Program-made: the position numbers and the translations under genes
Notes under the pieces: model-generated
What the model saw: the letters and a program-made list of their open reading frames with translations, nothing else
Told to the model about the DNA's origin: nothing
Databases searched by the model: none
Part shown: positions 1 to 5,873 of the stretch, piece by piece
Numbering within the stretch: position 1 is the stretch's first letter
Layout: every line of letters starts with the position of its first letter
Assembly: GCA_903858055.1 (NCBI GenBank)
Contig: CAIOHM010000187.1
Location: 1-5,873 of the forward strand
DNA length: 5,873 nucleotides
Reading direction: 5' to 3'
DNA from: an uncultured delta proteobacterium
Lineage (GTDB): Bacteria; Myxococcota_A; Polyangia; Polyangiales; Polyangiaceae

Positions 1-120
1 CACACCCGCCGCGCGCTCGCGGGCGCCGTGCGGTCGACGCGCTGGAGCACGCTCCCCCTGGCGCTTCGCCGCGAGCGCGCGGCCGACTCGCTCCAGAAGC
101 GACGCAAGCCGCTCGGATGA
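1..120 (+). CDS. C-terminal end of an unidentified upstream protein (partial)
   Basis: An open frame enters from the left edge in frame 1 and ends at TGA 118-120. It gives 39 residues rich in Arg, Ala and Leu and ending KRRKPLG. Of the three plus-strand frames this one has the cleanest coding signature, because almost every codon ends in G or C; the frame read from position 3 has many A/T-ending codons. Its stop overlaps the start of the next gene in an ATGA arrangement (117-120), typical of translationally coupled operon genes. The short basic tail shows no domain, so no function can be given. It may be another importer component or an unrelated operon member. The call rests only on codon bias and the overlap, so the certainty is moderate. 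Confidence 0.5.
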   Translation, partial: HTRRALAGAVRSTRWSTLPLALRRERAADSLQKRRKPLG

Positions 121-1654
121 CGCCACGGCTCGGCGCCGCGCGTCTCGGAGCGAAGCTCGTGGTGTGCGCCGCCGCGATGCTCGGCGCGCGCAGCGCCCGC
201 GCGGCCGAACTGCGCTGGGCCGTCGACCCGACCGGGGGTGCACCGTACGCCTTCGCGGACCCGCACGACCCGACGGCGAACGTCGGCTTCGAAGTGGAGC
301 TCGTGCATGCCATCGCAGCAAACGCAGGAAACGACTGGGAGAGTCGACGTCGGTGCGCACGGTGCGCGGTGATTACGCGCGGCTCACGGACCTCGTCGAG
401 CGCGGCGACGCCGACCTCGCGCTCAACGGCCTCGACGAGAGCGTCCTCGTCGGGCGCAACGTCACGCTGACCGCTCCGTATTACGTGGCGCGCGAGTGCT
501 GGACCTGGCGGCGCCAAGAAGCCGAGCCCGAGCTCGAACGCATCGCGGGTGAAGCCGTGGGCACGCTGCCGCACACGCTCGCCGAATCGCTCCTCCGCAA
601 GGGCGGCGCGCGCGTGGCCACGTACGACGGCGGCCAAGGCGATATGTTCGAAGATTTGCTGCTCGGACGCACGCGAGCCGTCTTCGTGGACGAGCCCGTC
701 GCGCGCTACTACGGCGCGACGCACCGGGAGCTCGCCCTCACGCCGACCGCATTCACCACGCGTTACCGCGGGGCCGTCGCCGCGTCCGAGAGCCCTCTTC
801 GCAACGCGCTCATCATGGCCCTGGACGACGTCCTCGCGAGCGGCGAAGCGGCACGGATCTACGCGCGGTGGGGACTGCTCTCGCAGCCGAATCACGCCGT
901 CGCGCGCGTCGTCGGAGAGGTGCCTGCCGCGGTCGAAGAGGCGCGCTGGAACGCGAGCCACGCGGCCTCGACCAGGCGATTTGCTCGTCTTTCCGCGATC
1001 GCCCGCGGGGCACCGCTCCTCGCGCGGGGCCTTGCGGTGACGATCCTCGTGGCGGTGCTGGCCATGGTGATCGCCGTTCCGCTCGGCGTTGCTCTGGCCG
1101 GTGCGCAGCTCTTCGGTGTGCGGCCGCTGCGCGCGGCAGCGCGGGCTTACGTCGAGGTCGTCCGCGGTACGCCCGTGTTCCTGCAACTCTCGGTGCTCTA
1201 CTTCGGCCTCCCGCAGCTCGGCGTGACGCTCGCCCCGCTCACGGCTGGTGTCCTCGGCCTCGGCTTGAACTACGCCGCCTCGGAAGCCGAGAACGTTCGC
1301 GCGGGAATTCTCAGCGTTCCGGCGAGCCTCGCGGAGGCGGCGCGCATGCTCGGCCTCTCGCGTTCGCAGACGATGCGGCACGTGGTCGGCCCCCTCGCGC
1401 TGCGCGGCGCCCTGCCCCCCATGACGAACGACTTCCTTGCACTCCTCAAGGACAGCGCCCTCGTCTCCGTCGTCACGGTCTCCGAGCTCACGCGCGCGTA
1501 CATGACGCTCGCCACCAGCACCGGCGCGTTCCTCGAAGCGGGCCTGGCGGTCGGCGCGCTCTATTTCCTCGCGGGGCTCCCGGTCGCTGCGCTCGGCCGA
1601 CGCCTCGAGACGCGCTTGGGCAAACACCTCAGGACCCTGGAGAAAACCTCGTGA
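117..1654 (+). CDS. Polar amino-acid ABC importer, fused solute-binding and permease protein (frame interrupted)
   Basis: This is an importer subunit of the polar amino-acid (HisM/GlnP) family, with a periplasmic binding domain joined to its membrane channel. The ATG at 117 begins a signal peptide (residues 1-29, probable cleavage after ARA). A family-3 type binding domain follows (GFEVELVHAIA, then GDYARL...GDADLALNG and the second-lobe VDEPVARYYG). From about 1019 the permease begins. It shows the family signature YVEVVRGTPVFLQL (RGTP at 1163-1174), hydrophobic segments, the EAA loop that contacts the ATPase (EAARMLGLS from 1334) and a usual C-terminal RRLETRLGK. The N-terminal part is in one frame (117 onward) and the rest is in another, so the gene reads through only if about two bases are removed or one is added near 333-345; it would then encode about 511 residues. 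The internal ATG at 164 in the second frame gives an Arg-rich non-protein start and should not be used. The stop overlaps the ATPase start. The exact substrate cannot be read from the sequence. Confidence 0.87.
333..345 (+). other. Frameshift site in the importer gene
   Basis: The frame starting at 117 codes convincingly up to GNDWE (ending at 341). From about 341 the coding signal, with G/C-ending codons and solute-binding-protein sequence (STSVRTVRGDYARL), moves to the frame at 341, 344 and so on. The switch falls on a short GAGAG run (339-343). Removing one GA unit joins DWE directly to STSVRTV, which suggests a two-base duplication, although a one-base deletion nearby fits equally well. 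No slippery heptamer of the X XXY YYZ kind is in phase here, so programmed frameshifting is not supported. A sequencing or assembly error or a recent mutation is more likely. Confidence 0.8.
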
Positions 1655-2376
1655 GGCTCGTCGTCGAGGATCTCGCTGTCGAGCGTCCCGGAGGCGCGGG
1701 TACGGCGCTCAGCGGGGTCTCGTTCCACGTCGCCGCGGGGGAGCTCTTGCTCGTGATCGGGCCCTCCGGCGCCGGCAAGTCGACGCTCCTTCGTGCCCTC
1801 GCCGGGCTCGACCCCCTCGCGAGCGGGAGCGTCCACGTCGACGAATCCGCACACGTGCCCGGCGACGCCCGCTCGCTTGGCTTCGTCTTCCAGACGCACG
1901 AGCTCTTCCCGCACCTGAGCGCGCTCGAGAACTGCGTCCTCGCGCTGCGCCTCACGCGCGGCGAACCCAAGGATTCTGCCGAAGCGATCGCGATGCGCTG
2001 CCTCGACGAGCTCGGTGTCGGCGCGTTCGCGTCGTCCGCGCCCGCGGCGCTTTCGCATGGTCAGCGTCAACGGGTCGCGCTCGCCCGCGCGCTCGTCCTC
2101 GAGCCACGCGTGCTGCTCCTCGACGAGCCCACCGCGAGCCTCGATCCGCTCGCTCGCCACGAGCTCGCAACGGTCCTCGCACGCCTCAAAGAACGCGGCA
2201 TGAGCATCGTCGTGGTCGCGCACGACTTCGGTCTCCTCGGCGTGAGCGAGCGCCTCGGCGTGGTCGACGCGGGCCGCCTCGTCGAAGAAGGACCCACGGC
2301 GGATCTGCTGCAAGCTGCCGCGCATCCGGTGTCGCGCGCGCTCATCGCCGCGGCGCGCGTGACCACGCCTACGTGA
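1651..2376 (+). CDS. Amino-acid-type ABC importer ATPase
   Basis: This is the 241-residue cytoplasmic ATPase that powers the importer encoded just upstream. All nucleotide-binding motifs are present: Walker A GPSGAGKST (residues 37-45), Q-loop Gln80 in FVFQTHELFPH, signature LSHGQRQRVALARAL (133-147), Walker B VLLLDEP (153-159), D-loop SLD (162-164) and switch His190 in VVVAHD. The length fits the GlnQ/HisP family and there is no extra C-terminal regulatory domain. The signature has His in place of the first Gly of LSGGQ, a tolerated variation. The start is GTG at 1651, chosen because it begins the family N-terminus (MRLVVEDLAVERPGG), has GGAG at 1639-1642 eight bases upstream, and overlaps the permease stop as GTGA. 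The open frame continues far upstream, but that part is a shadow of the permease. The gene ends nine bases before the convergent cytochrome gene's stop. Confidence 0.95.
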   Translation: MRLVVEDLAVERPGGAGTALSGVSFHVAAGELLLVIGPSGAGKSTLLRALAGLDPLASGSVHVDESAHVPGDARSLGFVFQTHELFPHLSALENCVLALRLTRGEPKDSAEAIAMRCLDELGVGAFASSAPAALSHGQRQRVALARALVLEPRVLLLDEPTASLDPLARHELATVLARLKERGMSIVVVAHDFGLLGVSERLGVVDAGRLVEEGPTADLLQAAAHPVSRALIAAARVTTPT

Positions 2377-2385
2377 CGGCCACCT

Positions 2386-2784
2386 TCAACGAGCGAGCGA
2401 CCGCACGGCCGCCACGAGCTCCTTCACGGTGCCCTCGGGGAGATCGAACTTCGGCATCGCGCCGCGCCCATGGAGGATCGACGCGACGAGCTCTTCGTCT
2501 TTGCGCGATGCCTGCCACGCGGCGCTCGCGAAGTTGGGGACGGCGGCCATGCCCGTGCCCTGCCCGTTTGCGCCGTGGCACGCCACGCACCGCTGCCCCC
2601 ACACTTGCTCGGCGAGGGTCATCGTGCGACGCGACGCCGCGGGCGCGTCGTCTTCTCCGGGCAAACGCTCGTGATCGGCCGCGGTCCACGGCGTCGCTTG
2701 GGCTACGGGCGGCGCCTTGTCGCATGCCGACGCCACGAGAGAGAGGGCGGCGACGGCGAGCGCGAGGCGAAGACGAACGACCAT
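2386..2784 (-). CDS. Mono-heme cytochrome c lipoprotein
   Basis: A 132-residue exported c-type cytochrome, probably carrying electrons at the outer face of the inner membrane. The signal sequence ends VASAC (Cys21), an approximate lipobox with Ala rather than Leu at -3. The next residue is Asp, which in enteric bacteria keeps lipoproteins in the inner membrane; whether the rule holds here is unknown. A linker of about 35 residues leads to one heme-binding CVACH (66-70). Met110 in GRGAMPKFD is the expected sixth iron ligand, and the C-terminus is a helix (VKELVAAVRSLAR). This is the class I (CBB3-subunit-like) small cytochrome fold. The ATG at 2784 has only a weak AGG ten bases upstream. It lies 61 bases downstream of the peptidase-like lipoprotein gene on the same strand, but a possible terminator separates them. 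The redox partner is not evident in the window. Confidence 0.9.
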   Translation of the reverse strand: MVVRLRLALAVAALSLVASACDKAPPVAQATPWTAADHERLPGEDDAPAASRRTMTLAEQVWGQRCVACHGANGQGTGMAAVPNFASAAWQASRKDEELVASILHGRGAMPKFDLPEGTVKELVAAVRSLAR

Positions 2785-2811
2785 GGGAGCGCGACCTAGC
2801 AGGCGTCCTCG

Positions 2812-2843
2812 AAAAGCGCGATCGCGAGCGGGGCGTTTCGCGC
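2812..2843 (-). terminator. Possible intrinsic terminator after the C39-like lipoprotein gene
   Basis: Read on the minus strand, GCGCGA (2843-2838) can pair with TCGCGC (2821-2816). Inside it a CGC/GCG pair (2835-2833 with 2825-2823) is separated by a small AA/A internal loop, with a seven-base terminal loop. Four T residues follow at 2815-2812. The element starts three bases past the stop codon. The T run is short and the region is GC-rich, so the chance of coincidence is real. If it works, the cytochrome gene downstream needs read-through or its own promoter. Confidence 0.4.
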
Positions 2844-2845
2844 GG

Positions 2846-3538
2846 TCAGGGGCGCTTCGTCTTGTAGCTCTTCGCGAAGTAGACCTCGAGGGCGACCCAG
2901 CTCCGCGAGGCCCGGAGGCCCGTGACGGGAGCGCCCGCTTTGGGAACGGGGACCATCACGCCGCGGTCGTTCACGGGCGCGTTCCACGGGTCGAGGAGCA
3001 CGAACTTCGTGGGGTTCGTCACGCTGTCGACGCCGCCGAGCACGATGTAGTGGCCGATTTCCGCGGCGGAGGTGCCCTTCGACCCGATGCCGATCACGAC
3101 GGGCCAGCCGTTGGCGATCGAGGTCCCGATGGCCTTCAGCTGCGTCGCGCTCGCCGTGTAACTCACCGCGGCCATGTACCCGAGCGTCGACGGGAGGCCG
3201 ATCTTCGTGAAGGTCGTGCGCACGCGATCCGTTGGTGGCATCGTCTGCCCCGAGCGCACCCAGGCGGCGTCCATCGAGAGCGTGGACTTCGTGAGGAAGT
3301 TGAAGACCGTGGTGCACGCCGCGAGGTAGCAGTGGTGCGCGTGGGCGCTGCCGCGGCCGCCCTGCGAGACGGTCGTCATGTCGAGCACCGTGCCGCCGAG
3401 CGCGTCTTCGCTGCTCGCGAGGTCCTCCGCCGCGACCGCCTCCGTGTCGTCGACCGCGGCGTCGGGCGCCGAACCGCAGGCGGCAAGGGCGAGGGAGAGA
3501 GCGACGGGAGCAAGACGCGAGACGAACGAGCGAGCCAT
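2846..3538 (-). CDS. Lipoprotein with C39-type (papain-like) cysteine peptidase domain
   Basis: A 230-residue exported lipoprotein. The signal peptide ends LALAAC (lipid-attachment Cys21) and is followed by an acidic, Ala-rich linker to about residue 50. The remaining domain matches the layout of C39_2-like papain-fold peptidases. The nucleophile is probably Cys70 in CYLAACTTVFNFL, which aligns position for position with the usual CGPTALAMVLNYL type motif. His163 lies in GHYIVLGGVDS, Asp183 in FVLLDPWN, and Gln59 is a possible oxyanion residue. The normal Gly-Pro after the catalytic Cys is replaced by Tyr-Leu, so activity is uncertain; it may be a peptidase, a transglutaminase-like enzyme or an inactive binding domain. 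The ATG at 3538 is chosen because GGAGG lies five bases upstream and the signal peptide begins there. The frame is open further upstream (to 3802), but that stretch is Arg-rich and non-coding in character. It is transcribed divergently from the TPR lipoprotein gene. Confidence 0.78.
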   Translation of the reverse strand: MARSFVSRLAPVALSLALAACGSAPDAAVDDTEAVAAEDLASSEDALGGTVLDMTTVSQGGRGSAHAHHCYLAACTTVFNFLTKSTLSMDAAWVRSGQTMPPTDRVRTTFTKIGLPSTLGYMAAVSYTASATQLKAIGTSIANGWPVVIGIGSKGTSAAEIGHYIVLGGVDSVTNPTKFVLLDPWNAPVNDRGVMVPVPKAGAPVTGLRASRSWVALEVYFAKSYKTKRP

Positions 3539-3543
3539 GCGAG

Positions 3544-3548
3544 CCTCC
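3544..3548 (-). promoter_or_regulatory. Strong ribosome binding site that fixes the C39-like lipoprotein start
   Basis: On the minus strand the bases read GGAGG, five bases before the ATG at 3538. This is the best Shine-Dalgarno match in the window. It supports the 230-residue protein over the longer open frame that begins at 3802. Confidence 0.8.
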
Positions 3549-3618
3549 GGTGAAGACGCCGAGCGCTGCGAGGCTTCGGCGGTGAACCTGGGCGCTGCGC
3601 TAGCTTGACGAAAGGTAA

Positions 3619-3670
3619 GTGCAAGAGGAAAGTGTACGACATTAACCGATACTTGCACCCACACTCTTGC
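3619..3670. repeat. Inverted GTGCAAG / CTTGCAC elements (possible operator)
   Basis: GTGCAAG at 3619-3625 is an exact inverted copy of CTTGCAC at 3652-3658, centre to centre 33 bases, about three helical turns. An overlapping GCAAGAG (3621-3627) is likewise exactly inverted as CTCTTGC at 3664-3670. The TTGCAC cores point outward, one toward each divergent gene. This arrangement suits a dimeric regulator acting on both genes, or paired promoter elements. No regulator gene is present in the window to support a particular protein. Confidence 0.4.
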
Positions 3671-3800
3671 CATCGGGTGTCGGAGAGCTCGTCGCCGCGC
3701 CGCCGGATCGATCCAACGTCCGCGAAGGCACCGCCCTGCCGACCCGGCCCGTGTTCTGCTTGAATCCGGCCGTGTCTCCCGCCGTCCAAGACCGAACGCC

Positions 3801-5285
3801 ATGCCCCCTCGCGCCCGCGCCCTCGCCTGCCTTCTCTCCCTCGCCTCGATCGCCGCGTGCCACGGCTCGCGCAGCCAAGCTCGGTCGGCGCTCGAGGCCG
3901 GCGACGCGCGCCGCGCGATCGACCTCTACGACGAAGCCCTCGCGAGCGACCCCAACGACGAAGAGGCGCGAAACGAGCGGCGCGAAGCACGGCGACGGCT
4001 CACCTCGGAGCTGCTGACCGCCGCGGAGCAGGCCGAACTCACGGGGAACCACGAGGTCGCGTGGCGGAGCACCTACGAGCTCTGCGGCCGCGTCGACCAG
4101 TGGAGCGAGCCGCTGAAGGGCACGGAAGGGCTGCGTTTTTCCTCGCTCGAAGAGGGGCTCCGCGCGGAAGCCCTCGGCCGAGTCGACGTGCTCGCGGCGA
4201 AGGGTCGCTACCTCGACCTCGCCAAGATCCCGCGGGAGCCGGGGCTCCGCTGCGGCCTCCTCACAGCCCTTCGAAATGCGGTCGGCGCCCGCGTCGCACA
4301 GCACACGCAGGGCCGATGCCTCCAGCTCGAAGCCAGCACGCGCGAGATCGGCCCCTATGCTCGCGGCCTCGCCGAGCGCAGCTGCGTCGCCATGGGCGCG
4401 AGCCCCGCGGCGCACATCGCGTTGCCGCACCAGGTGTCGCGCGTCGAGCTCGCGGGCAGCCTGCAAGGTGTGAGCCCCGCGCTCCTCGAGTCCCTCCGCA
4501 CCTCGGTATTTTCCTCGATTTCGAAGGGGTCGCTCTTCGACCCGGCGGCACCGGCCGCGCTCGAGATCACCGTCGCCGGGTACGTGCGCTACGCGGTCAC
4601 GCGCACGCCGACCATGCGCTCGCAGCCGTGGACCGAGCAGGTCCCCTACATGGATACGGAGACGTACCAGGAGAGCTACCAAGAGCCCTACACGGACACC
4701 GAGTACTACTCCGAACGTGTACCCTACACGCGTTACGCGTACGTCAACGGCCGCAGCTCGCCCGTGACCGATTACCGCACCGAGACCCGCTCGAGACCGG
4801 TCACGAAGTACCGCACCCAGTTTCGCACCCGCACGCGACCGGTGACCCGCTACCGCGCGGAGCCCCGTCTTTTCACGTACCCCGCCGTTCGCGTGCAGGC
4901 CGACTACGAGGCCGCGTTCACGAGCGAGGTGCACGCGCCGCTGCTGCGCACGACCTCCATCGCCGCCGCCCGCAGCGAGACCGAAGACGCCTACCAACAC
5001 GACGCCTCGTTCGGCCCGGCCGGCGTGAGTCCCTCCTCGGGCGAGGTGCGCCCCCTGCCCTCCTTGTTCGCCGATGACGTCGCCTTCGTCGCGCGCCGCT
5101 ACGCGAGCGACTGGCGTACGTCGATGCACGACCTCGCATGCAAGAGCGCGAGCTTCGGTACGATCGAACTCGGCGCGCGCTGCGTTTGGCTTGCGGGCGC
5201 CGAGGCTCCGGACCCTGCTTTTCTCGCGCTCCAGCCGGTGTTCGGGGCGGACGTCCCCGCGATGGCCGAGCTCTCCGCCCTCTAG
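3801..5285 (+). CDS. TPR-containing lipoprotein with charge-segregated Tyr-rich tract, unknown function
   Basis: I do not recognise this 494-residue protein as a named family. It begins with a lipoprotein signal peptide (IAAC, Cys20). One TPR-like helical pair follows (about 27-66; ARSALEAGDARRAIDLYDEAL with DPNDEEA), then a mainly helical Cys-containing region to about 230. Residues 236-268 (VELAGSLQGV... and LEITVAGYVRYAV) look like strands of a periplasmic beta-rich domain. The unusual tract at 277-356 follows: an acidic Tyr-rich half, an Asn-Gly turn (316-317) and an Arg-rich half with three PVTxYR repeats. The chain resumes with strand-like FTYPAVRVQADYEAAF and a C-terminal domain containing two Cys. 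The ATG at 3801 fits the signal peptide but lacks a clear ribosome binding site. The gene is divergent from the C39-like lipoprotein and convergent with recO, 22 bases apart, so it is probably a single-gene unit. An envelope role is likely. Confidence 0.85.
   Translation: MPPRARALACLLSLASIAACHGSRSQARSALEAGDARRAIDLYDEALASDPNDEEARNERREARRRLTSELLTAAEQAELTGNHEVAWRSTYELCGRVDQWSEPLKGTEGLRFSSLEEGLRAEALGRVDVLAAKGRYLDLAKIPREPGLRCGLLTALRNAVGARVAQHTQGRCLQLEASTREIGPYARGLAERSCVAMGASPAAHIALPHQVSRVELAGSLQGVSPALLESLRTSVFSSISKGSLFDPAAPAALEITVAGYVRYAVTRTPTMRSQPWTEQVPYMDTETYQESYQEPYTDTEYYSERVPYTRYAYVNGRSSPVTDYRTETRSRPVTKYRTQFRTRTRPVTRYRAEPRLFTYPAVRVQADYEAAFTSEVHAPLLRTTSIAAARSETEDAYQHDASFGPAGVSPSSGEVRPLPSLFADDVAFVARRYASDWRTSMHDLACKSASFGTIELGARCVWLAGAEAPDPAFLALQPVFGADVPAMAELSAL
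4629..4868 (+). repeat. Acidic-then-basic Tyr-rich repeat tract inside the TPR lipoprotein
   Basis: This segment encodes residues 277-356. The first 29 residues (277-305) contain eight Asp/Glu and no Lys/Arg, with Tyr at roughly every fourth position. Residues 306-356 contain fourteen Arg/Lys and three acidic residues, with PVTDYR, PVTKYR and PVTRYR at 321, 333 and 347. The repeats are degenerate at the DNA level, so they are not a recent tandem expansion. The tract sits between two predicted strands of the host domain. Confidence 0.75.
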
Positions 5286-5307
5286 CAGGCTGCCGTCGCC
5301 CTTCGCT

Positions 5308-5873
5308 TCAGCGCACGCTGCGGCCCAGGTGCTGCACGACGACGTCCTGGGCGAGGCGAGCGAGGAGCGCGCGGTCGTCGCCTGTGACCTCGAGAAAGAC
5401 GCCGCGCTGCGCCTCGCGGAGCACCTCACGATGCGCAGCGGTGAGCACGGTGGAGGCGTAGCCGCACGCACGGCACAAGAGGCCGCCGCGCCGCCCGTCG
5501 ACGCCGCTCGGGCGCTCGGGCGGGCACGGCTTCCCGCACGAAATACAGGAGTCGAGCTCGATTGCGTAGCCCACGGCCGCGAGCATCGCGAAGGGCACGA
5601 GGTGCTCGAGGTTCCCGGCCGACGTCGGCTGACCTTCGAGGAGCTCGAGCACGCCGTCGAGCACGCGGAAGAGCGCGTGGTCGTCGCCGTGCGGGTGCGC
5701 GAGGACGCGCGCGAAGCGAAGCCAGTAGCCGGCGGCGAGCGAGGCCTCGAGGTTTTCCGTGATCCGAAGTCGCATCGCATCGACACGAGCCTCCTCGAGG
5801 CGAGCGATTTCGCGCTCGGGGTGCTCGAGGGTGATCACGAGTCGGTGCATGGGCTCGAGGACCCCGCCGTAGC
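5308..5873 (-). CDS. recO: DNA repair protein RecO, N-terminus missing at window edge
   Basis: RecO helps load RecA in the RecFOR recombination-repair pathway by binding SSB-coated DNA and annealing strands. The visible 187 residues begin within the conserved YGGVLEPMHRLVITL segment that ends the N-terminal OB-fold region, so about 55-65 residues lie beyond the right edge. The internal Met at 5850 is therefore not the start. The helical domain follows (LARVLAHPHGDD...LFRVLDGVLELLE, then PFAMLAAVGYAIELDSC). A zinc-finger pattern follows, CISC and CRAC separated by 20 residues (Cys codons at 5545, 5536, 5473 and 5464); the spacing includes one further Cys. The C-terminus is a helical tail ending HLGRSVR. 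Some RecO proteins lack the zinc Cys, but here all four are present. The gene is convergent with the TPR lipoprotein gene and no terminator hairpin is evident in the 22-base gap. Confidence 0.92.
   Translation of the reverse strand, partial: YGGVLEPMHRLVITLEHPEREIARLEEARVDAMRLRITENLEASLAAGYWLRFARVLAHPHGDDHALFRVLDGVLELLEGQPTSAGNLEHLVPFAMLAAVGYAIELDSCISCGKPCPPERPSGVDGRRGGLLCRACGYASTVLTAAHREVLREAQRGVFLEVTGDDRALLARLAQDVVVQHLGRSVR

Larger units (their letters stand above)
3539..3800 (+). promoter_or_regulatory. Divergent intergenic region with AT-richer island
   Basis: This 262-base stretch separates two divergent lipoprotein genes and must hold the promoters of both. Bases 3601-3660 are only about 45% G+C (27 of 60), well below the flanking coding DNA, as expected for a promoter or operator region. 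I could not assign a convincing -35/-10 pair on either strand. TTGACG at 3605-3610 is a good -35 match on the plus strand but has no matching -10 at 16-18 bases. No sigma-54 GG-N10-GC pattern was found. The right part (3671-3800) contains nothing recognisable. The downstream gene (ATG 3801) has no clear Shine-Dalgarno sequence. Confidence 0.55.

Noticed and set aside
320..345. Programmed ribosomal frameshifting as the cause of the split importer frame
   Set aside because: No in-phase slippery heptamer and no obvious stimulatory structure were seen; an insertion at GAGAG explains the break more simply.
868..1650. Extension of the ATPase open frame upstream over the permease
   Set aside because: The extra residues are Arg-rich shadow sequence of the permease. 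The ATPase family start is at GTG 1651 with a ribosome binding site.
2817..2826. Palindrome CGCGATCGCG, containing GCGATCGC as in cyanobacterial HIP1 repeats
   Set aside because: It is a single copy in GC-rich DNA and nothing else suggests cyanobacteria. It may simply be part of the possible terminator stem.
2717..3553. Long plus-strand open frame opposite the C39-like gene
   Set aside because: It is antisense to a gene with a signal peptide, strong ribosome binding site and recognisable domain. Its own product is charged low-complexity sequence.
3650..3675. Sigma-54 promoter suggested by TTGCA elements
   Set aside because: The required GG element ten bases before the GC of TTGCA is absent on both strands.
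3642..5786. A very long minus-strand open frame (over 700 codons) across the TPR lipoprotein gene
   Set aside because: It is antisense to a convincing lipoprotein gene and overlaps recO in another frame. Its product is low-complexity Arg, Ala and Gly sequence with no domain; long shadow frames are expected at this GC content.
1..5873. Mobile element, defence system or CRISPR array
   Set aside because: I saw no transposase, integrase, nuclease, toxin pair or regularly spaced repeats. The genes are a transporter, lipoproteins and recO with uniform codon character.

Overview
The window is GC-rich (roughly 70% by eye) with coding frames strongly biased to G/C at the third codon position. The gene content is ordinary for a Gram-negative chromosome: a polar amino-acid ABC importer, a heme c lipoprotein, further envelope lipoproteins and recO. 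Codon style and the number of lipoproteins suggest a myxobacterium-like organism (Myxococcota, perhaps Polyangia). This is an inference; no marker gene here fixes the taxonomy.

Layout, left to right. Positions 1-120 hold the 3' end of an unidentified plus-strand gene that overlaps the next start (ATGA). Positions 117-1654 encode an importer subunit in which a periplasmic solute-binding domain is fused to a HisM/GlnP-type permease. Its reading frame is broken once, at about 333-345. Positions 1651-2376 encode the partner ATPase, overlapping the permease stop (GTGA). These three genes form a tightly coupled plus-strand operon.

A convergent minus-strand pair follows: a small mono-heme cytochrome c lipoprotein (2386-2784) and, upstream of it, a lipoprotein with a papain-like C39-type cysteine-peptidase domain (2846-3538). 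A possible intrinsic terminator lies between them. Positions 3539-3800 are a divergent intergenic region with a distinctly AT-richer island carrying inverted TTGCAC elements.

Positions 3801-5285 encode a large TPR-containing lipoprotein of unknown function. It has a striking Tyr-rich tract of about 80 residues, one half acidic and the other half Arg-rich. The window ends with the C-terminal three quarters of RecO (minus strand, 5308 to the right edge), convergent with the lipoprotein.

The importer genes clearly work together: capture, translocation and ATP hydrolysis are covered by two genes. The three lipoproteins are neighbours but share no obvious pathway. I found no CRISPR array, transposon, RNA gene or recognisable defence system. 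The items most worth a second look are the charge-segregated tract of the TPR lipoprotein, the frameshift in the importer gene, the non-canonical C39-like lipoprotein and the inverted elements in the divergent intergenic region.
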